NCBI RefSeq assembly: GCF_036077095.1
Contig: NZ_CP107960.1
Coordinates: 3,844,001 to 3,908,000 of the forward strand
Source of the DNA: Streptomyces sp. NBC_00376
Lineage (GTDB): Bacteria; Actinomycetota; Actinomycetes; Streptomycetales; Streptomycetaceae
Reading direction: 5' to 3'
Length of the DNA: 64,000 nucleotides
A program made the translations under genes and the position numbers. Position 1 is the first letter of the stretch. Each line of letters opens with the position of its first letter. The notes beneath the pieces are model-generated. The model did no database searches, had not been told where the DNA came from, and was given only the letters and a program-made list of their open reading frames with translations. Below are positions 53,365 to 62,048 of this stretch, one piece after another.

Positions 53365-54771
53365 ATGGCTCAGGACGTCATAGCCCTGACCCCGCAGATG
53401 CCGGATACAAGAACGCTGCTGGCAGGGCTCCTTGCCGGCGGTCCCGATCTGCTCGTGAACCGAGCGGGCGACGGCTCCGTCGCTCAGCTGTGCACGGCCG
53501 CCGGGCAGGCGCTGGTGTCGCTCGAAGCACCCCGGTACGTCCAAGTGCCGGGCGAGGTAGCCCGGTTGCTCGGGTCGGACGTGCAAGCGGAGTCGCCCGT
53601 GTGGTGGACCGAGGCGCGGGCGACCAGTTCTGTGGAGGCGGCCGCGCAGTTGGCCGGGTCCGTCGCCGGGCGGCTGGTCGCCGTGTACGGGGGCGACGTC
53701 TGGCCACGCGAGGCCGGTCATACCGATGTCGTGGCCGATCTCGCCGACACCGCCGCGGACGCCGTCCCCCTGGGCGTCGACCTGCTCACCGAGAAGGCCG
53801 CCGTCGTCATCCAGGGCCGCCCCATGATCGCTGCCACGACCTGGCTGACCGACGTGGTGCGCAACGCGGCCCGCACCGAACGCGAACTGCAGATCGTCAC
53901 CCCGCCCGGCACCCGGCTCACGTTCCCCGCCCGCACACTGCTGGACGGGCTGCCCTCTCGCTGGGTCGTGAGCGACCCCGGGTGCGGTTACTACGACGGC
54001 CTCTCCGGAGCCGTACTGCGCTGGCACGAGGGGCGATTCACCCACGCCACCGGCGACAGACCCCAGGTTGCGGACGCCTTCCGGCCCCGCCCCGGCACCG
54101 AAGACGAACGGCAACTGCTGCTCTCCATCCGTACGGTCCACCCCGCCGACGAGCATCTCGTCCTGGGTGGTGCCCTGGAACAGGCATGGCGCACGCTCAC
54201 CGGAGCCCCGCCCGCCGGATGGGCAACCTCCGAGCCCATCAGCGCCCGCTGGTCACCAAGGCAGTTGACCGACCTGACCCGCACCCGCGCCCAGCAGTCC
54301 CTGCCCACCTGGGCCGTCGCGATCGGAACCCCCGACCGCCCGGCGATCGCCACCATGCGCACCGCCCGCACCCGCCTCGGCGTCGAAGAGCACATCACGC
54401 TGGCCATCGGCTACCGCGCCGATCAGCACACTCCGGTGGACGCCATGCCCGAGCTGGCCGAATCCCTGGTCGCCAGGCACAACCTCGCCACGATGATCGG
54501 CCAACTGCGCACCGCACGCGCGGATCTGACCACCCCCGCCCACCACGAGCCGCCTCCGGTGCCGCTCAGCTTCACCCTCGGCCCCGACGCCGTAGCCGAC
54601 CTCGGCCTCGACCACGCCCGTCGGGCCCTCGCCGACACCACTCCCGTCCACCTCGGCCCGGCCGCCCGGCCCGCCCTGCACTTCACGCTCGGCGACGGCG
54701 CCGACCCCGCCGCCTGGCAGCGCCTGCGGCAGATCAACGACCACTTGGCAGCCAACAGCAGTGGGGCCTGA
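53365..54771 (+). CDS. DUF6177 family protein
   Basis: 468 aa. It starts MAQDVIALTPQMPDTRTLLA and is rich in small helical and strand segments, with VWWTEARATSSVEAAAQLAG and WVVSDPGCGYYDGLSGAVLR. No membrane segment or enzyme motif. As I recall, DUF6177 genes accompany T7SS toxin cassettes in Streptomyces; their job is unknown. GC returns to the high level of the chromosome here, unlike the preceding gene. Confidence 0.75.
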   Translation: MAQDVIALTPQMPDTRTLLAGLLAGGPDLLVNRAGDGSVAQLCTAAGQALVSLEAPRYVQVPGEVARLLGSDVQAESPVWWTEARATSSVEAAAQLAGSVAGRLVAVYGGDVWPREAGHTDVVADLADTAADAVPLGVDLLTEKAAVVIQGRPMIAATTWLTDVVRNAARTERELQIVTPPGTRLTFPARTLLDGLPSRWVVSDPGCGYYDGLSGAVLRWHEGRFTHATGDRPQVADAFRPRPGTEDERQLLLSIRTVHPADEHLVLGGALEQAWRTLTGAPPAGWATSEPISARWSPRQLTDLTRTRAQQSLPTWAVAIGTPDRPAIATMRTARTRLGVEEHITLAIGYRADQHTPVDAMPELAESLVARHNLATMIGQLRTARADLTTPAHHEPPPVPLSFTLGPDAVADLGLDHARRALADTTPVHLGPAARPALHFTLGDGADPAAWQRLRQINDHLAANSSGA

Positions 54772-54819
54772 GCCCCCGCAAGACCGAGCAGACCTGGGCC
54801 TCTACAGCGGGACCTGCCG

Positions 54820-55341
54820 ATGACATACAACCTCTTCACCACCAATCGCCTGCCGCCAGCCCGAGTCGTTGATGCCCTGGCATCATGCCTGCGCGTTGAG
54901 GCGAACTCCGTCGATGTCGCCGACATCGACGGAGTTCAGGACAACCGCAATTGGGATGCTGCTGTCCTGTGCGACTACTCGGATGTCCTCGGCGACGTGT
55001 CACTGATGCTGGACATCTTTGTCCAGGATGCCGTCTCCCAGCAGCCGACCGAGCCGGAATTCGCTGCACGCTTCGCCGTTGCGGCACAGACCGTGGTCCT
55101 GCATCCCGCCGAGGATCACCCTCCCAGCGCATATTGGCTGGTGACTCCAACCGGCTTGGTGACTCGCGCACGCCTCCTGTCATCGGACGATCAGCGACCC
55201 GAGTACTCCATCGATGCTGCGGAGGCTGCCGTCCCTCAACTTCCCGGCATTCGCGCCATGCAGCTCCCCGAAATCGTCCGCGAACAACCTGTCCCCACGC
55301 CGCCCACCTCGGAAGTCAGTCCTGGCGGTTTCCCCCTTTGA
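54820..55341 (+). CDS. Hypothetical protein of the toxin island
   Basis: 173 aa from the ATG at 54820. It begins MTYNLFTTNRLPPARVVDAL and has VDVADIDGVQDNRNWDAAVL, FAVAAQTVVLHPAEDHPPSA and a proline-rich tail. It resembles small immunity-like or regulatory proteins in size, but I do not recognise it. Its last 26 bp overlap the end of the convergent DUF397 gene. Confidence 0.6.
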   Translation: MTYNLFTTNRLPPARVVDALASCLRVEANSVDVADIDGVQDNRNWDAAVLCDYSDVLGDVSLMLDIFVQDAVSQQPTEPEFAARFAVAAQTVVLHPAEDHPPSAYWLVTPTGLVTRARLLSSDDQRPEYSIDAAEAAVPQLPGIRAMQLPEIVREQPVPTPPTSEVSPGGFPL

Positions 55342-55507
55342 GGGTGCGTACGAAGGCGGCCCACACCCGTGGTGTGGTGCGGAGTGTCGCACCGCTGGGG
55401 TCGCCGGACTCGGTGAGGGCGACCGTGCCGGGGGCGGGGGCGGCCACGTGCACGCAGGAATTGCCCTGGGCGCAGTAGCACGACTTCTGCCATACGGGAG
55501 AGCACAT
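55316..55507 (-). CDS. DUF397 protein, copy 2
   Basis: 63 aa from an ATG at 55507 with AAGGA seven bases upstream; a GTG at 55522 overlapping the previous stop (GTGA) is the alternative. The DUF397 pattern is VWQKSCYCAQGNSCVHVAAP, VALTESGDPSG and WAAFVRTLKGG. DUF397 proteins are small partners of XRE/DUF5753 regulators in Streptomyces development and are usually encoded right after them. Here the regulator immediately upstream exists only as a C-terminal tail fused to the other DUF397 gene. Confidence 0.88.
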   Translation of the reverse strand: MCSPVWQKSCYCAQGNSCVHVAAPAPGTVALTESGDPSGATLRTTPRVWAAFVRTLKGGNRQD

Positions 55508-55518
55508 CTCGGATTCCT

Positions 55519-55842
55519 TCACAGGTCGTGGATGAAGTCCCTCGTCGTGTCGCTCATTGAGCTCATCTCATCAAACGAGCAGGAATGAACTGTCTCCTGG
55601 CACCAGGTCGGCATAGTGCTCACACCGGGGGAATCGAGAAGGCTGCGGGAGTCAGTCCTTGCGTGGCCCTGCTTGAGGGTGCGCACAAGGGCGGCCCAGG
55701 CAGCGGGTGTGGTGCGGAGTATCGCTCCGGTGGGGTCGCTGCTCTCAGTGAGCTTGACGCCGCCGACATCCGTGGCGACGTGTACGCACGAGTCGCCCTG
55801 GGCGCAGTAGGACGACTTCTGCCAATGGTCGTGCGTGGGCAT
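55519..55842 (-). CDS. DUF397 protein, copy 1, fused to a regulator C-terminal tail
   Basis: 107 aa from the ATG at 55842 (AGAGGA upstream). Residues 1-60 are a normal DUF397 domain: HWQKSSYCAQGDSCVHVATD and WAALVRTLKQGH, where such proteins normally end. The frame continues for about 45 residues and ends with SFDEMSSMSDTTRDFIHDL, which resembles the last residues of DUF5753-type XRE regulators (compare NTRDLIHHIS in the remnant upstream). The gene therefore looks like a fusion produced by deletion of most of a second regulator gene. Confidence 0.75.
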   Translation of the reverse strand: MPTHDHWQKSSYCAQGDSCVHVATDVGGVKLTESSDPTGAILRTTPAAWAALVRTLKQGHARTDSRSLLDSPGVSTMPTWCQETVHSCSFDEMSSMSDTTRDFIHDL

Positions 55843-55853
55843 CGGCATTCCTC

Positions 55854-55955
55854 TCATAGCTGCTGACTGATGTGGTGGATCAGATCCCTGGTGTTCTGGG
55901 GCGACAGTGCGGCGCCCTCAATCCTGCAGAACAGGGTCCGGTATGTTCCGGTGGG
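55854..55955 (-). pseudogene. C-terminal tail of an XRE/DUF5753 (Scr1-like) regulator
   Basis: The minus strand encodes TYRTLFCRIEGAALSPQNTR then DLIHHISQQL and a stop, the conserved end of DUF5753 regulators. The stop overlaps an ATG of the DUF397 gene, as in intact loci. Everything upstream of about 55955, including the HTH and binding domain, is gone; the sequence there belongs to the ATPase remnant on the other strand. Confidence 0.7.
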
Positions 55956-56107
55956 GTGCCGGGAAGCCGGAGGAACTGGCCGAGCGGGGGCGGGGGTTGT
56001 ACCTCGTCACGTTGTACGCGGAGTGCTGGGGCGCGTACCCCATGCGGGGCGGGCTGCCGGGGCAGGGCGGGAAGCTGCTCTGGGTGGAGTGCGCGGCGAA
56101 GGTGTAG
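55943..56107 (+). pseudogene. C-terminal tail of an anti-sigma-like HATPase
   Basis: The plus strand encodes KPEELAERGRGLYLVTLYAE, CWGAYPMRGGLPGQGGKLLW and VECAAKV with a stop. This is the G2 box (GRGL) and last strands of RsbW-like ATP-binding proteins that stand divergent from XRE/DUF397 pairs in Streptomyces. The N-terminal two thirds, with the N-box and G1 box, are missing. Confidence 0.65.
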
Positions 56108-56124
56108 GGGGTTCGGCTGCTGCG

Positions 56125-57156
56125 TCAGGGGCAGTTCATGGTGGCGGCGACCGCGGTCAGGACGGCGCGTTTGATCGCCGCGTACTGGGCGTCCGTGCCC
56201 GAGGCGTACACGTGCACGTACCTGGTTCCGGAGCCTTCGGCGCACGTCAGAGCCGTGACGGCGTCGCGGTCGTAGCGGAGGGCCTCGGCCGTCAGGTTCA
56301 GGGGTTTGCCCGGTGACACCGGTACTTCGGCGCGTACGCCGGTCGGTGAGAAGGCGTCCACTGTCGCCCTGTCACGCAGGACGACCGCCGAGAAGAGGCC
56401 CAGGTCGAGCTCGTCCTCGCCGTCCTGGAGCACCGAGCACCTGCTGACCGGGGCGTCATCGAACGCACCGAGCTGGGTCACCTCGCCGTCGGCCCATTTC
56501 CGTACGGTTTCGGCGTCCGCCACACCGCAGGGCGACTCCCCTGCGGCAGGGCGTACCGGCTTCAGCGCGGGCCAGTCGAAGCTCTTGGGTACGGGGAAGG
56601 GCTTGCCGCCGCACTCGGCGATCCGGGCGTTGCCGACGGCGAGCAGGGTCCTGGCGGCGAGGTCCACGGCGGCGCGCGGGTCGGCCTTCGCGCCGGGGAC
56701 GTCGACGTTCACCAGCTTGTCCGGGCACTGCGGGAGATGGAGCCAGCCGTCCACCCGGTCGCCGTTCGCCTTGATCATCCCGGGCAGGTCGTGGGGCAGC
56801 GGAAATCTGCCGAGGTCCCACCACAGATGCGACTTGAGAGGGGTCTTCATCACGGTGGTGCTGAGCTGCCAGTCGCCCCTGCTCACCGTGCACTCCGGGT
56901 CGCCCCAGTGGTCCTTGCTCTCCGTGACCTTCCAGGAGCCGTCGCCCGACGGGGCCGCCCCGGTCAGGAGCGACTGGTCGATGGAGCCCCAGCACGCGCG
57001 GTCCGGCAGGCCACTGCTCCAGGGCCACTTGTCGCCCACCGTGGCCCAGACGGCGACGAGCAGCGCGGCCGTTCCCAGGGCGACGGCCGCCCAGAGCCGC
57101 TTGGCGCGCGGGGCGCGATCGTTGTCGGTGCTTGCCGGATGTTCGGATTCCCCCAT
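56125..57156 (-). CDS. Membrane-anchored extracytoplasmic protein, unknown function
   Basis: 343 aa. A short cytoplasmic N-terminus (MGESEHPASTDNDRAPRAKR) precedes one helix LWAAVALGTAALLVAVWATV; the rest is outside. The outer part has paired cysteines (DRACWGSID, DPECTVSRG, LPQCPDKLV, IAECGGKPF, SPCGVADAE, SRCSVLQDG, LTCAEGSGT) suggesting several disulfides. Proteins of this pattern are common in Streptomyces; no function is known. Confidence 0.8.
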   Translation of the reverse strand: MGESEHPASTDNDRAPRAKRLWAAVALGTAALLVAVWATVGDKWPWSSGLPDRACWGSIDQSLLTGAAPSGDGSWKVTESKDHWGDPECTVSRGDWQLSTTVMKTPLKSHLWWDLGRFPLPHDLPGMIKANGDRVDGWLHLPQCPDKLVNVDVPGAKADPRAAVDLAARTLLAVGNARIAECGGKPFPVPKSFDWPALKPVRPAAGESPCGVADAETVRKWADGEVTQLGAFDDAPVSRCSVLQDGEDELDLGLFSAVVLRDRATVDAFSPTGVRAEVPVSPGKPLNLTAEALRYDRDAVTALTCAEGSGTRYVHVYASGTDAQYAAIKRAVLTAVAATMNCP

Positions 57157-57167
57157 GGACGATCAAC

Positions 57168-57788
57168 CTAGTGCTGGGCCGCGTACGTCTCCAGCCACGC
57201 CGGGAACTCCGTCAGGGACGACAGGACGACGTCCGCGCCCGCCTCGCGGAGTTCTGCCGCGTCGCACGGGCCCGTGGTGACCGCGACCGACAGGGCGCCG
57301 GCGGTGCGGGCGCCGCGTACGTCCCCGGTGTGGTCGCCGACGTAGATGTGGGCGCCGTGCTCGCGCAGGGCGTGGCCCTTCGCCTCGGCCCACAGGCCGC
57401 CGATGACCGCGTCGGGGTCGATGCCGAGGTGGGCCATGTGGAGTTCCGCGCTCGGCTGGTACTTGGCGGTGACGACTATCGTCCGGCCGCCCCGTTCACG
57501 GATCGCCGCGAGCGACTCCCGGGCGCCCGGGAGCGCGGGGCTGGGGGCGATGGCGTATGTGGGGTAGATCTCGCGGTAGCGGTCGGCGGTCGCCGCCACC
57601 TTGTCGGCGGGGAACCAGTTCCGCAGCTCCTCGTCGACCGGCGGGCCGAGCCTGCTCACCACCAGATCGGCGTCGATCGGCGTCCCCGTTTCGGCGGAAA
57701 GCGCCAGGTAGGCGGCCTTGATGCCGGGCCGGGTGTCGAGGAGCGTCATGTCGAGGTCGAAGCCGACCGTCAGGGGGTGTGAGGACAT
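57168..57788 (-). CDS. HAD-family hydrolase (phosphatase)
   Basis: 206 aa. Motif I is VGFDLDMTLLDTRPG, motif II TIVVTAKYQ, and motif IV IYVGDHTGDVRGARTAG; the cap domain is the helical type of phosphoglycolate phosphatase-like enzymes. It would hydrolyse a small phosphate ester, identity unknown. The ATG at 57788 gives a standard N-terminus. It is divergent from the iron transporter operon. Confidence 0.92.
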   Translation of the reverse strand: MSSHPLTVGFDLDMTLLDTRPGIKAAYLALSAETGTPIDADLVVSRLGPPVDEELRNWFPADKVAATADRYREIYPTYAIAPSPALPGARESLAAIRERGGRTIVVTAKYQPSAELHMAHLGIDPDAVIGGLWAEAKGHALREHGAHIYVGDHTGDVRGARTAGALSVAVTTGPCDAAELREAGADVVLSSLTEFPAWLETYAAQH

Positions 57789-57865
57789 GACGTCCATTGT
57801 CCGTGGGGGCGTTCGTCGCTCCGGCGCCGGTGCGGCCTTCGGGCCCGAAAGGGCGGTGCTTAGAC

Positions 57866-57884
57866 TTAGCCAAGCCTTACCTTT
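57866..57884. promoter_or_regulatory. Iron box (DmdR/IdeR-type operator)
   Basis: TTAGCCAAGCCTTACCTTT matches the 19-bp actinobacterial iron box TTAGGTGAGCCTAACCTAA at 13 positions, including the AGCCT core and the TTAG and ACCT arms. It lies about 60 bp before the permease start, so DmdR1 bound to iron should repress the siderophore transporter operon. Confidence 0.75.
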
Positions 57885-57941
57885 GCACCGTTCGCGCCAC
57901 TTGTTCTTGGCCACTTGCTCGTCACCACTCGATTGGGTCCG

Positions 57942-58952
57942 ATGTCAGCCGCCGCACCTCGCCGCTCCAGACGCGCACTCGCGACGGCGGCGGCCGTCGT
58001 GGCGCTGCTCGTGGCGGTACTCCTCAGCCTGGCCGTGGGGGCCCGCTCCATACCCCCGTCCGAAGTGTTCGACGTCCTGCTGCACGGCGGGCACTCCGAC
58101 AACGCCGAAGTCATCCGGAACATGCGCGTGCCGCGCACCCTGATCGGGCTGATGGTCGGCGCCGCGCTGGCCATCGCGGGCACGGTGCTCCAGGGCATCA
58201 CCCGTAACCCCATCGCCGACCCCGGCATCCTCGGCATCAGCCAGGGCGCCTCGGTGGGTGTGGTGCTGGCCATCGCGTACGCCGGGGTCCACAGCCTTAC
58301 GGGGTACGTGTGGTTCGGCTTCGCGGGGGCGGCGATCGCCTCCGTCGCCGTGTACGCGATCGCGTCGAGCGGGCGCGGCGGTGCCACGCCCGTGAAGCTC
58401 GCGCTGGGCGGCGCCGCCATCAACGCGCTGCTGGTGTCGGTGGTCTCGGCGGTGCTGACGACCAAGGCGTCCGCGCTGGACGAGTTCCGCTTCTGGCAGG
58501 TCGGCTCGATCGCCGGGCGCGAGGCCGAGGTGGCGCAGCAGATCTGGCCGTTCCTGCTGGTGGGGATCCTGCTCGTGCTTTCCGTCGCGCGGGGGCTCGA
58601 CGCGCTGGCGCTCGGCGAGGACGTCGCGAAGGGGCTCGGGCAGAACGTCGCGGCGGTCCGGGTCGTCGGCGGAATCGGGGCCACGGTGCTGACCGGTGCC
58701 GGAGTCGCGGCGGCCGGGCCGATCGCGTTCATCGGGCTGGCCGTACCGCACATCGCCCGCGCGGTCGTCGGCTCCGACCACCGCTGGGTGCTGCCGATGG
58801 CGGCGCTGATCGGGCCCGTGATGCTGCTGGTGTCGGATGTGATCGGCCGCGTCCTCTTCCCGCCGAGCGAGGTCCCGGCGGGTGTGATGACGGCGCTGAT
58901 CGGGGTGCCGTTCCTGGTCGCCCTCGTACGCCGGAAGGCGGTGCCCGCATGA
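57942..58952 (+). CDS. Iron-siderophore ABC transporter permease 1 (FecCD family)
   Basis: 336 aa from the ATG at 57942 (a TTG at 57915 is possible). About nine to ten membrane helices; diagnostic segments are NMRVPRTLIGLMVGAALAIA, GTVLQGITRNPIADPGILGI and SQGASVGVV. FecCD permeases form the membrane channel for ferric siderophores. It overlaps the next permease gene by ATGA and is under an iron box. Confidence 0.93.
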   Translation: MSAAAPRRSRRALATAAAVVALLVAVLLSLAVGARSIPPSEVFDVLLHGGHSDNAEVIRNMRVPRTLIGLMVGAALAIAGTVLQGITRNPIADPGILGISQGASVGVVLAIAYAGVHSLTGYVWFGFAGAAIASVAVYAIASSGRGGATPVKLALGGAAINALLVSVVSAVLTTKASALDEFRFWQVGSIAGREAEVAQQIWPFLLVGILLVLSVARGLDALALGEDVAKGLGQNVAAVRVVGGIGATVLTGAGVAAAGPIAFIGLAVPHIARAVVGSDHRWVLPMAALIGPVMLLVSDVIGRVLFPPSEVPAGVMTALIGVPFLVALVRRKAVPA

Positions 58953-60043
58953 GTGCCGGTACGAAGGTCCGGGCGGAGGTCCGGGTGCGGCCCTCCGGGT
59001 ACCAGGTCGTACGGATCGGGGCGCGGGGCCGGTTCCTGCTGCACCGGCGGGCGAGCCTGGTCGCCGCCGCGCTCGTCGTGCTGCTGGCCGCCGTCTGTGT
59101 CGCGTACCTCTGCGTCGGCGAGAGCTTCGTCGCGCCCGGCGAGGTCGTGAAGGTGGTGCTGGGGCAGCCGTCCCCGGACGAGCTGGTCGTCGGCACGCTG
59201 CGGCTGCCGCGGATGACCGTGGGGCTGCTGGTCGGCGTGGCCTTCGGGATCGCCGGTGCGCTGATCCAGACCGTCGCCCGCAACCCCCTCGCCAGCCCCG
59301 ACATCATCGGCATCAGCCAGGGCGCGAGCGCGCTCACGGTCGGCGCGATGACCTTCGGCATCACCTCGTACACCGTGCTGCCGTACCTCTCCGTCATCGG
59401 CGGGGTGGCCGCGGCTGCGCTGGTGTACGTCTTCGCCTGGCGCGGCGGGCTGCACGCCACCCGCTTCGTCCTCATCGGCATCGGCTTCGCCATCGCGCTG
59501 CGCTCGGTCACCACGCTGTTCCTGACGAAGGGCGACTACCTCGTCGCCCAGCAGGCCCAGATCTGGATGACCGGCTCGCTCAACGGGCGCGGCTGGGCCG
59601 AGGCGGCGCCGATCGGCTGGACGCTGCTGCTCCTGCTGCCCGCCGTGCTGTGGGCCGCCCGCGCCCAGCGCTCCGTCTCGATGGACGACGACACCGCGAC
59701 CGCGCTCGGGGTGCGGCTGGGGCGGGTACGGCTGGGTCTGGTCGCGCTCGGCGTGATCCTGGCGTCCGTGGCGACCGGCACGGCCGGGCCGGTCGACTTC
59801 GTGGCGCTGCTCGCCCCGCAGATCGCCCGCCGGTTGACCCGCACCGCGCAGATCCCGCTGCTCTGCTCGGCGCTGCTCGGCGCGGTGATCGTGGTGTTCG
59901 CGGACCTGCTGGCGCGCAGGCTCTTCTCGCCCACCGAGCTGCCGGTGGGCGTACTGACGGCGGCGGTCGGCGCCCCGTATCTGATCTGGCTGATCATCCG
60001 CGGTCAGCGTGGCGGTCGCGGCCGTAGTGGAGGCACAGCATGA
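58949..60043 (+). CDS. Iron-siderophore ABC transporter permease 2 (FecCD family)
   Basis: 364 aa. It has [40 protein letters not shown] and [20 protein letters not shown], the FecCD pattern, after a 35-residue basic N-terminal extension. It pairs with the preceding permease as a heterodimer. Both ends overlap neighbours by four bases (ATGA), so the whole operon is translationally coupled. Confidence 0.93.
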   Translation: MSAGTKVRAEVRVRPSGYQVVRIGARGRFLLHRRASLVAAALVVLLAAVCVAYLCVGESFVAPGEVVKVVLGQPSPDELVVGTLRLPRMTVGLLVGVAFGIAGALIQTVARNPLASPDIIGISQGASALTVGAMTFGITSYTVLPYLSVIGGVAAAALVYVFAWRGGLHATRFVLIGIGFAIALRSVTTLFLTKGDYLVAQQAQIWMTGSLNGRGWAEAAPIGWTLLLLLPAVLWAARAQRSVSMDDDTATALGVRLGRVRLGLVALGVILASVATGTAGPVDFVALLAPQIARRLTRTAQIPLLCSALLGAVIVVFADLLARRLFSPTELPVGVLTAAVGAPYLIWLIIRGQRGGRGRSGGTA

Positions 60044-60924
60044 GTTCGACCCCGATGTCCGGCACCACGGTTGCCGGGACGGCATCGACCGGCTCCGCCG
60101 CGGCGACGGCCGGCCGGCTCGGCGCGCGGGAGCTGACGCTCGCGTACGAGGACCGCACCGTCGTCGAGGCACTGGACCTCGACATCCCGGACGGACGGGT
60201 CACGGTCATCGTCGGCCCGAACGCCTGCGGCAAGTCGACCACCCTGCGCGCGCTCGGCCGGCTCCTGAAGCCGCGCGGCGGGGCCGTGCTCCTCGACGGC
60301 ACCGAGCTGTCGAAGATCCCCACCCGGAAGATCGCCCAGTCGATCGGGCTGCTGCCGCAGACCCCGGTGGCCCCGGAGGCGATCACCGTCAGCGACCTCG
60401 TCGCCCGCGGGCGCCAGCCGCACCAGCACTGGTGGCAGCAGTGGTCGGACGAGGACGAGCGGGCGGTGACGGAAGCGATGGAGCGTACGGATGTCACCGC
60501 GCTCGGCGACCGGTCCGTGGACGAGCTGTCCGGCGGTCAGCGCCAGCGGGTCTGGATCGCGATGGCGCTCGCCCAGGAGACCGATCTGCTGCTGCTCGAC
60601 GAGCCGACCACGTACCTCGACATCGCCCATCAGGTGGAGGTCCTGGACCTGGTGCGCCGGTTCACCGCCCCGGCGGCGGACGGCACCCGCGGCCGGACCG
60701 TCGTCACCGTGCTCCACGACCTGAACCAGGCCGCCCGGTACGCGGACCACCTGGTCGCCATGAAGGCGGGCCGGATCGTCGCCGAGGGCGACCCGAAGGA
60801 CATCGTCACGGCCGATCTCGTACGCGAGGTCTTCGGCCTGGAGGCGGTGATCGTCCCGTGCCCGGTGACGGGTTCGCCGCTCGTGGTGCCGGGTGCGCCG
60901 TGGCAGGCCGATACGGGTTCGTGA
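60040..60924 (+). CDS. Iron-siderophore ABC transporter ATP-binding protein
   Basis: 294 aa. Walker A is [15 protein letters not shown], the signature is [20 protein letters not shown], Walker B is [13 protein letters not shown] and the switch His is [14 protein letters not shown]. It is of the FepC/FecE type and energises the two preceding permeases. The first 25 residues are a Ser/Thr/Ala-rich extension. Confidence 0.95.
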   Translation: MSSTPMSGTTVAGTASTGSAAATAGRLGARELTLAYEDRTVVEALDLDIPDGRVTVIVGPNACGKSTTLRALGRLLKPRGGAVLLDGTELSKIPTRKIAQSIGLLPQTPVAPEAITVSDLVARGRQPHQHWWQQWSDEDERAVTEAMERTDVTALGDRSVDELSGGQRQRVWIAMALAQETDLLLLDEPTTYLDIAHQVEVLDLVRRFTAPAADGTRGRTVVTVLHDLNQAARYADHLVAMKAGRIVAEGDPKDIVTADLVREVFGLEAVIVPCPVTGSPLVVPGAPWQADTGS

Positions 60925-60955
60925 GCCCGCGCGCGTCCCCACTTCCAACTGCCGG

Positions 60956-60990
<35 letters not shown>

Positions 60991-61002
60991 GAAAGGCATC
61001 CC

Positions 61003-61995
61003 ATGGCCCTCTCCGTCCGTGGTCCCGTCCGCCGCCGCGGTCTCGCTCTCGGCGCCCTCTCGCTGGCCGGCGCGCTCACGCTCGCCGCCTGCGGTTCGTC
61101 CGACTCCGGCTCCGCCTCCGAGGACGGCGGTTCCGCCGCCGCGAAGACCCACACCGTCAAGACGGCCATGGGCGATGTCGAGGTCCCGGTGGACCCCAAG
61201 CGCGTCGTGGTGCTGGACACCGGTGAGCTCGACTCCGCGCTGACCCTCGGCGTGCAGCCGGTCGGCGCGACGCACTCGGCGTCGGAGGACGGCTTCCCCT
61301 CGTACCTGCCGGCGGACCGGACCAAGGGCATCAAGGAGGTGGGCGAGATCGCCAACCCCGACCTGGAGACCGTCGCCTCGCTGAAGCCGGACCTGATCCT
61401 CACCTCCAAGGTCCGTGACGGCGACCGTTACGAGCAGCTGAAGGCGATCGCCCCGACCGTGATGACGGAGTCCACCGGAACGGCCTGGAAGGAGAACTTC
61501 CAGCTGCACGCGGAGGCGCTCGGCAAGCAGGCCGAGGCGAAGAAGGCCGTCGCCGAGTACGACGCCCACGTCGCGAAGGTGACCGAGGCGGTAGGCGGCA
61601 AGGAGAAGGCCGCCGCCACCGAGGTCAACTTCGTCCGCTTCGTCGAGGGTGCCGACATCCGCATCTACGGCAAGCAGAACTACATCGGCTCGATCCTCGC
61701 CGACCTGGGCATGGGCCGTCCCGCGATCACCGACAAGGCCAAGGACGGCTTCTCGTACGACGTGTCGCCCGAGAAGATCGACCTCGCTGACGCGGACGTC
61801 GTCTTCACGTCGACGTACGGCGACCCGGCGAAGGCGGGGACGACGAAGACGATGAACAGCGGCCTGTGGAAGGGGCTGAAGGCGTCCAAGGACGGCAAGG
61901 TCTTCAAGGTCGACGACCGGCTGTGGATCGCGGGCATCGGCTACACCGCCGCCGACAAAATCCTCGACGAGTTCCAGGCGAAGATGACCGGCTGA
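61003..61995 (+). CDS. Iron-siderophore ABC transporter substrate-binding lipoprotein
   Basis: 330 aa. The signal peptide has twin basic residues (RGPVRRRGLALG) and a lipobox LTLAAC. The mature protein has the FepB/FhuD-type pattern: VPVDPKRVVVLDTGELDSAL, VGEIANPDLETVASLKPDLI and LTSKV, and ends ADKILDEFQAKMTG. It captures a ferric siderophore outside the membrane for the preceding permease pair. GAAAGG precedes the ATG. No siderophore synthesis genes are in the window, so xenosiderophore use is possible. Confidence 0.95.
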   Translation: MALSVRGPVRRRGLALGALSLAGALTLAACGSSDSGSASEDGGSAAAKTHTVKTAMGDVEVPVDPKRVVVLDTGELDSALTLGVQPVGATHSASEDGFPSYLPADRTKGIKEVGEIANPDLETVASLKPDLILTSKVRDGDRYEQLKAIAPTVMTESTGTAWKENFQLHAEALGKQAEAKKAVAEYDAHVAKVTEAVGGKEKAAATEVNFVRFVEGADIRIYGKQNYIGSILADLGMGRPAITDKAKDGFSYDVSPEKIDLADADVVFTSTYGDPAKAGTTKTMNSGLWKGLKASKDGKVFKVDDRLWIAGIGYTAADKILDEFQAKMTG

Positions 61996-62048
61996 CGTTC
62001 ATTCATTTCGGCTGACGTCCGCTCATTTCGAGCACCGCCGCCCGGCCG

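Noticed and set aside
52959..54872. A 637-codon plus-strand frame spanning the immunity and DUF6177 genes
   Set aside because: Arg/Pro-rich after 53300 and overlapping two better frames with proper starts.
55907..56107. The short plus-strand frame as a real small gene
   Set aside because: Its sequence is the end of an HATPase domain without the nucleotide-binding N-box, so a remnant is more likely.
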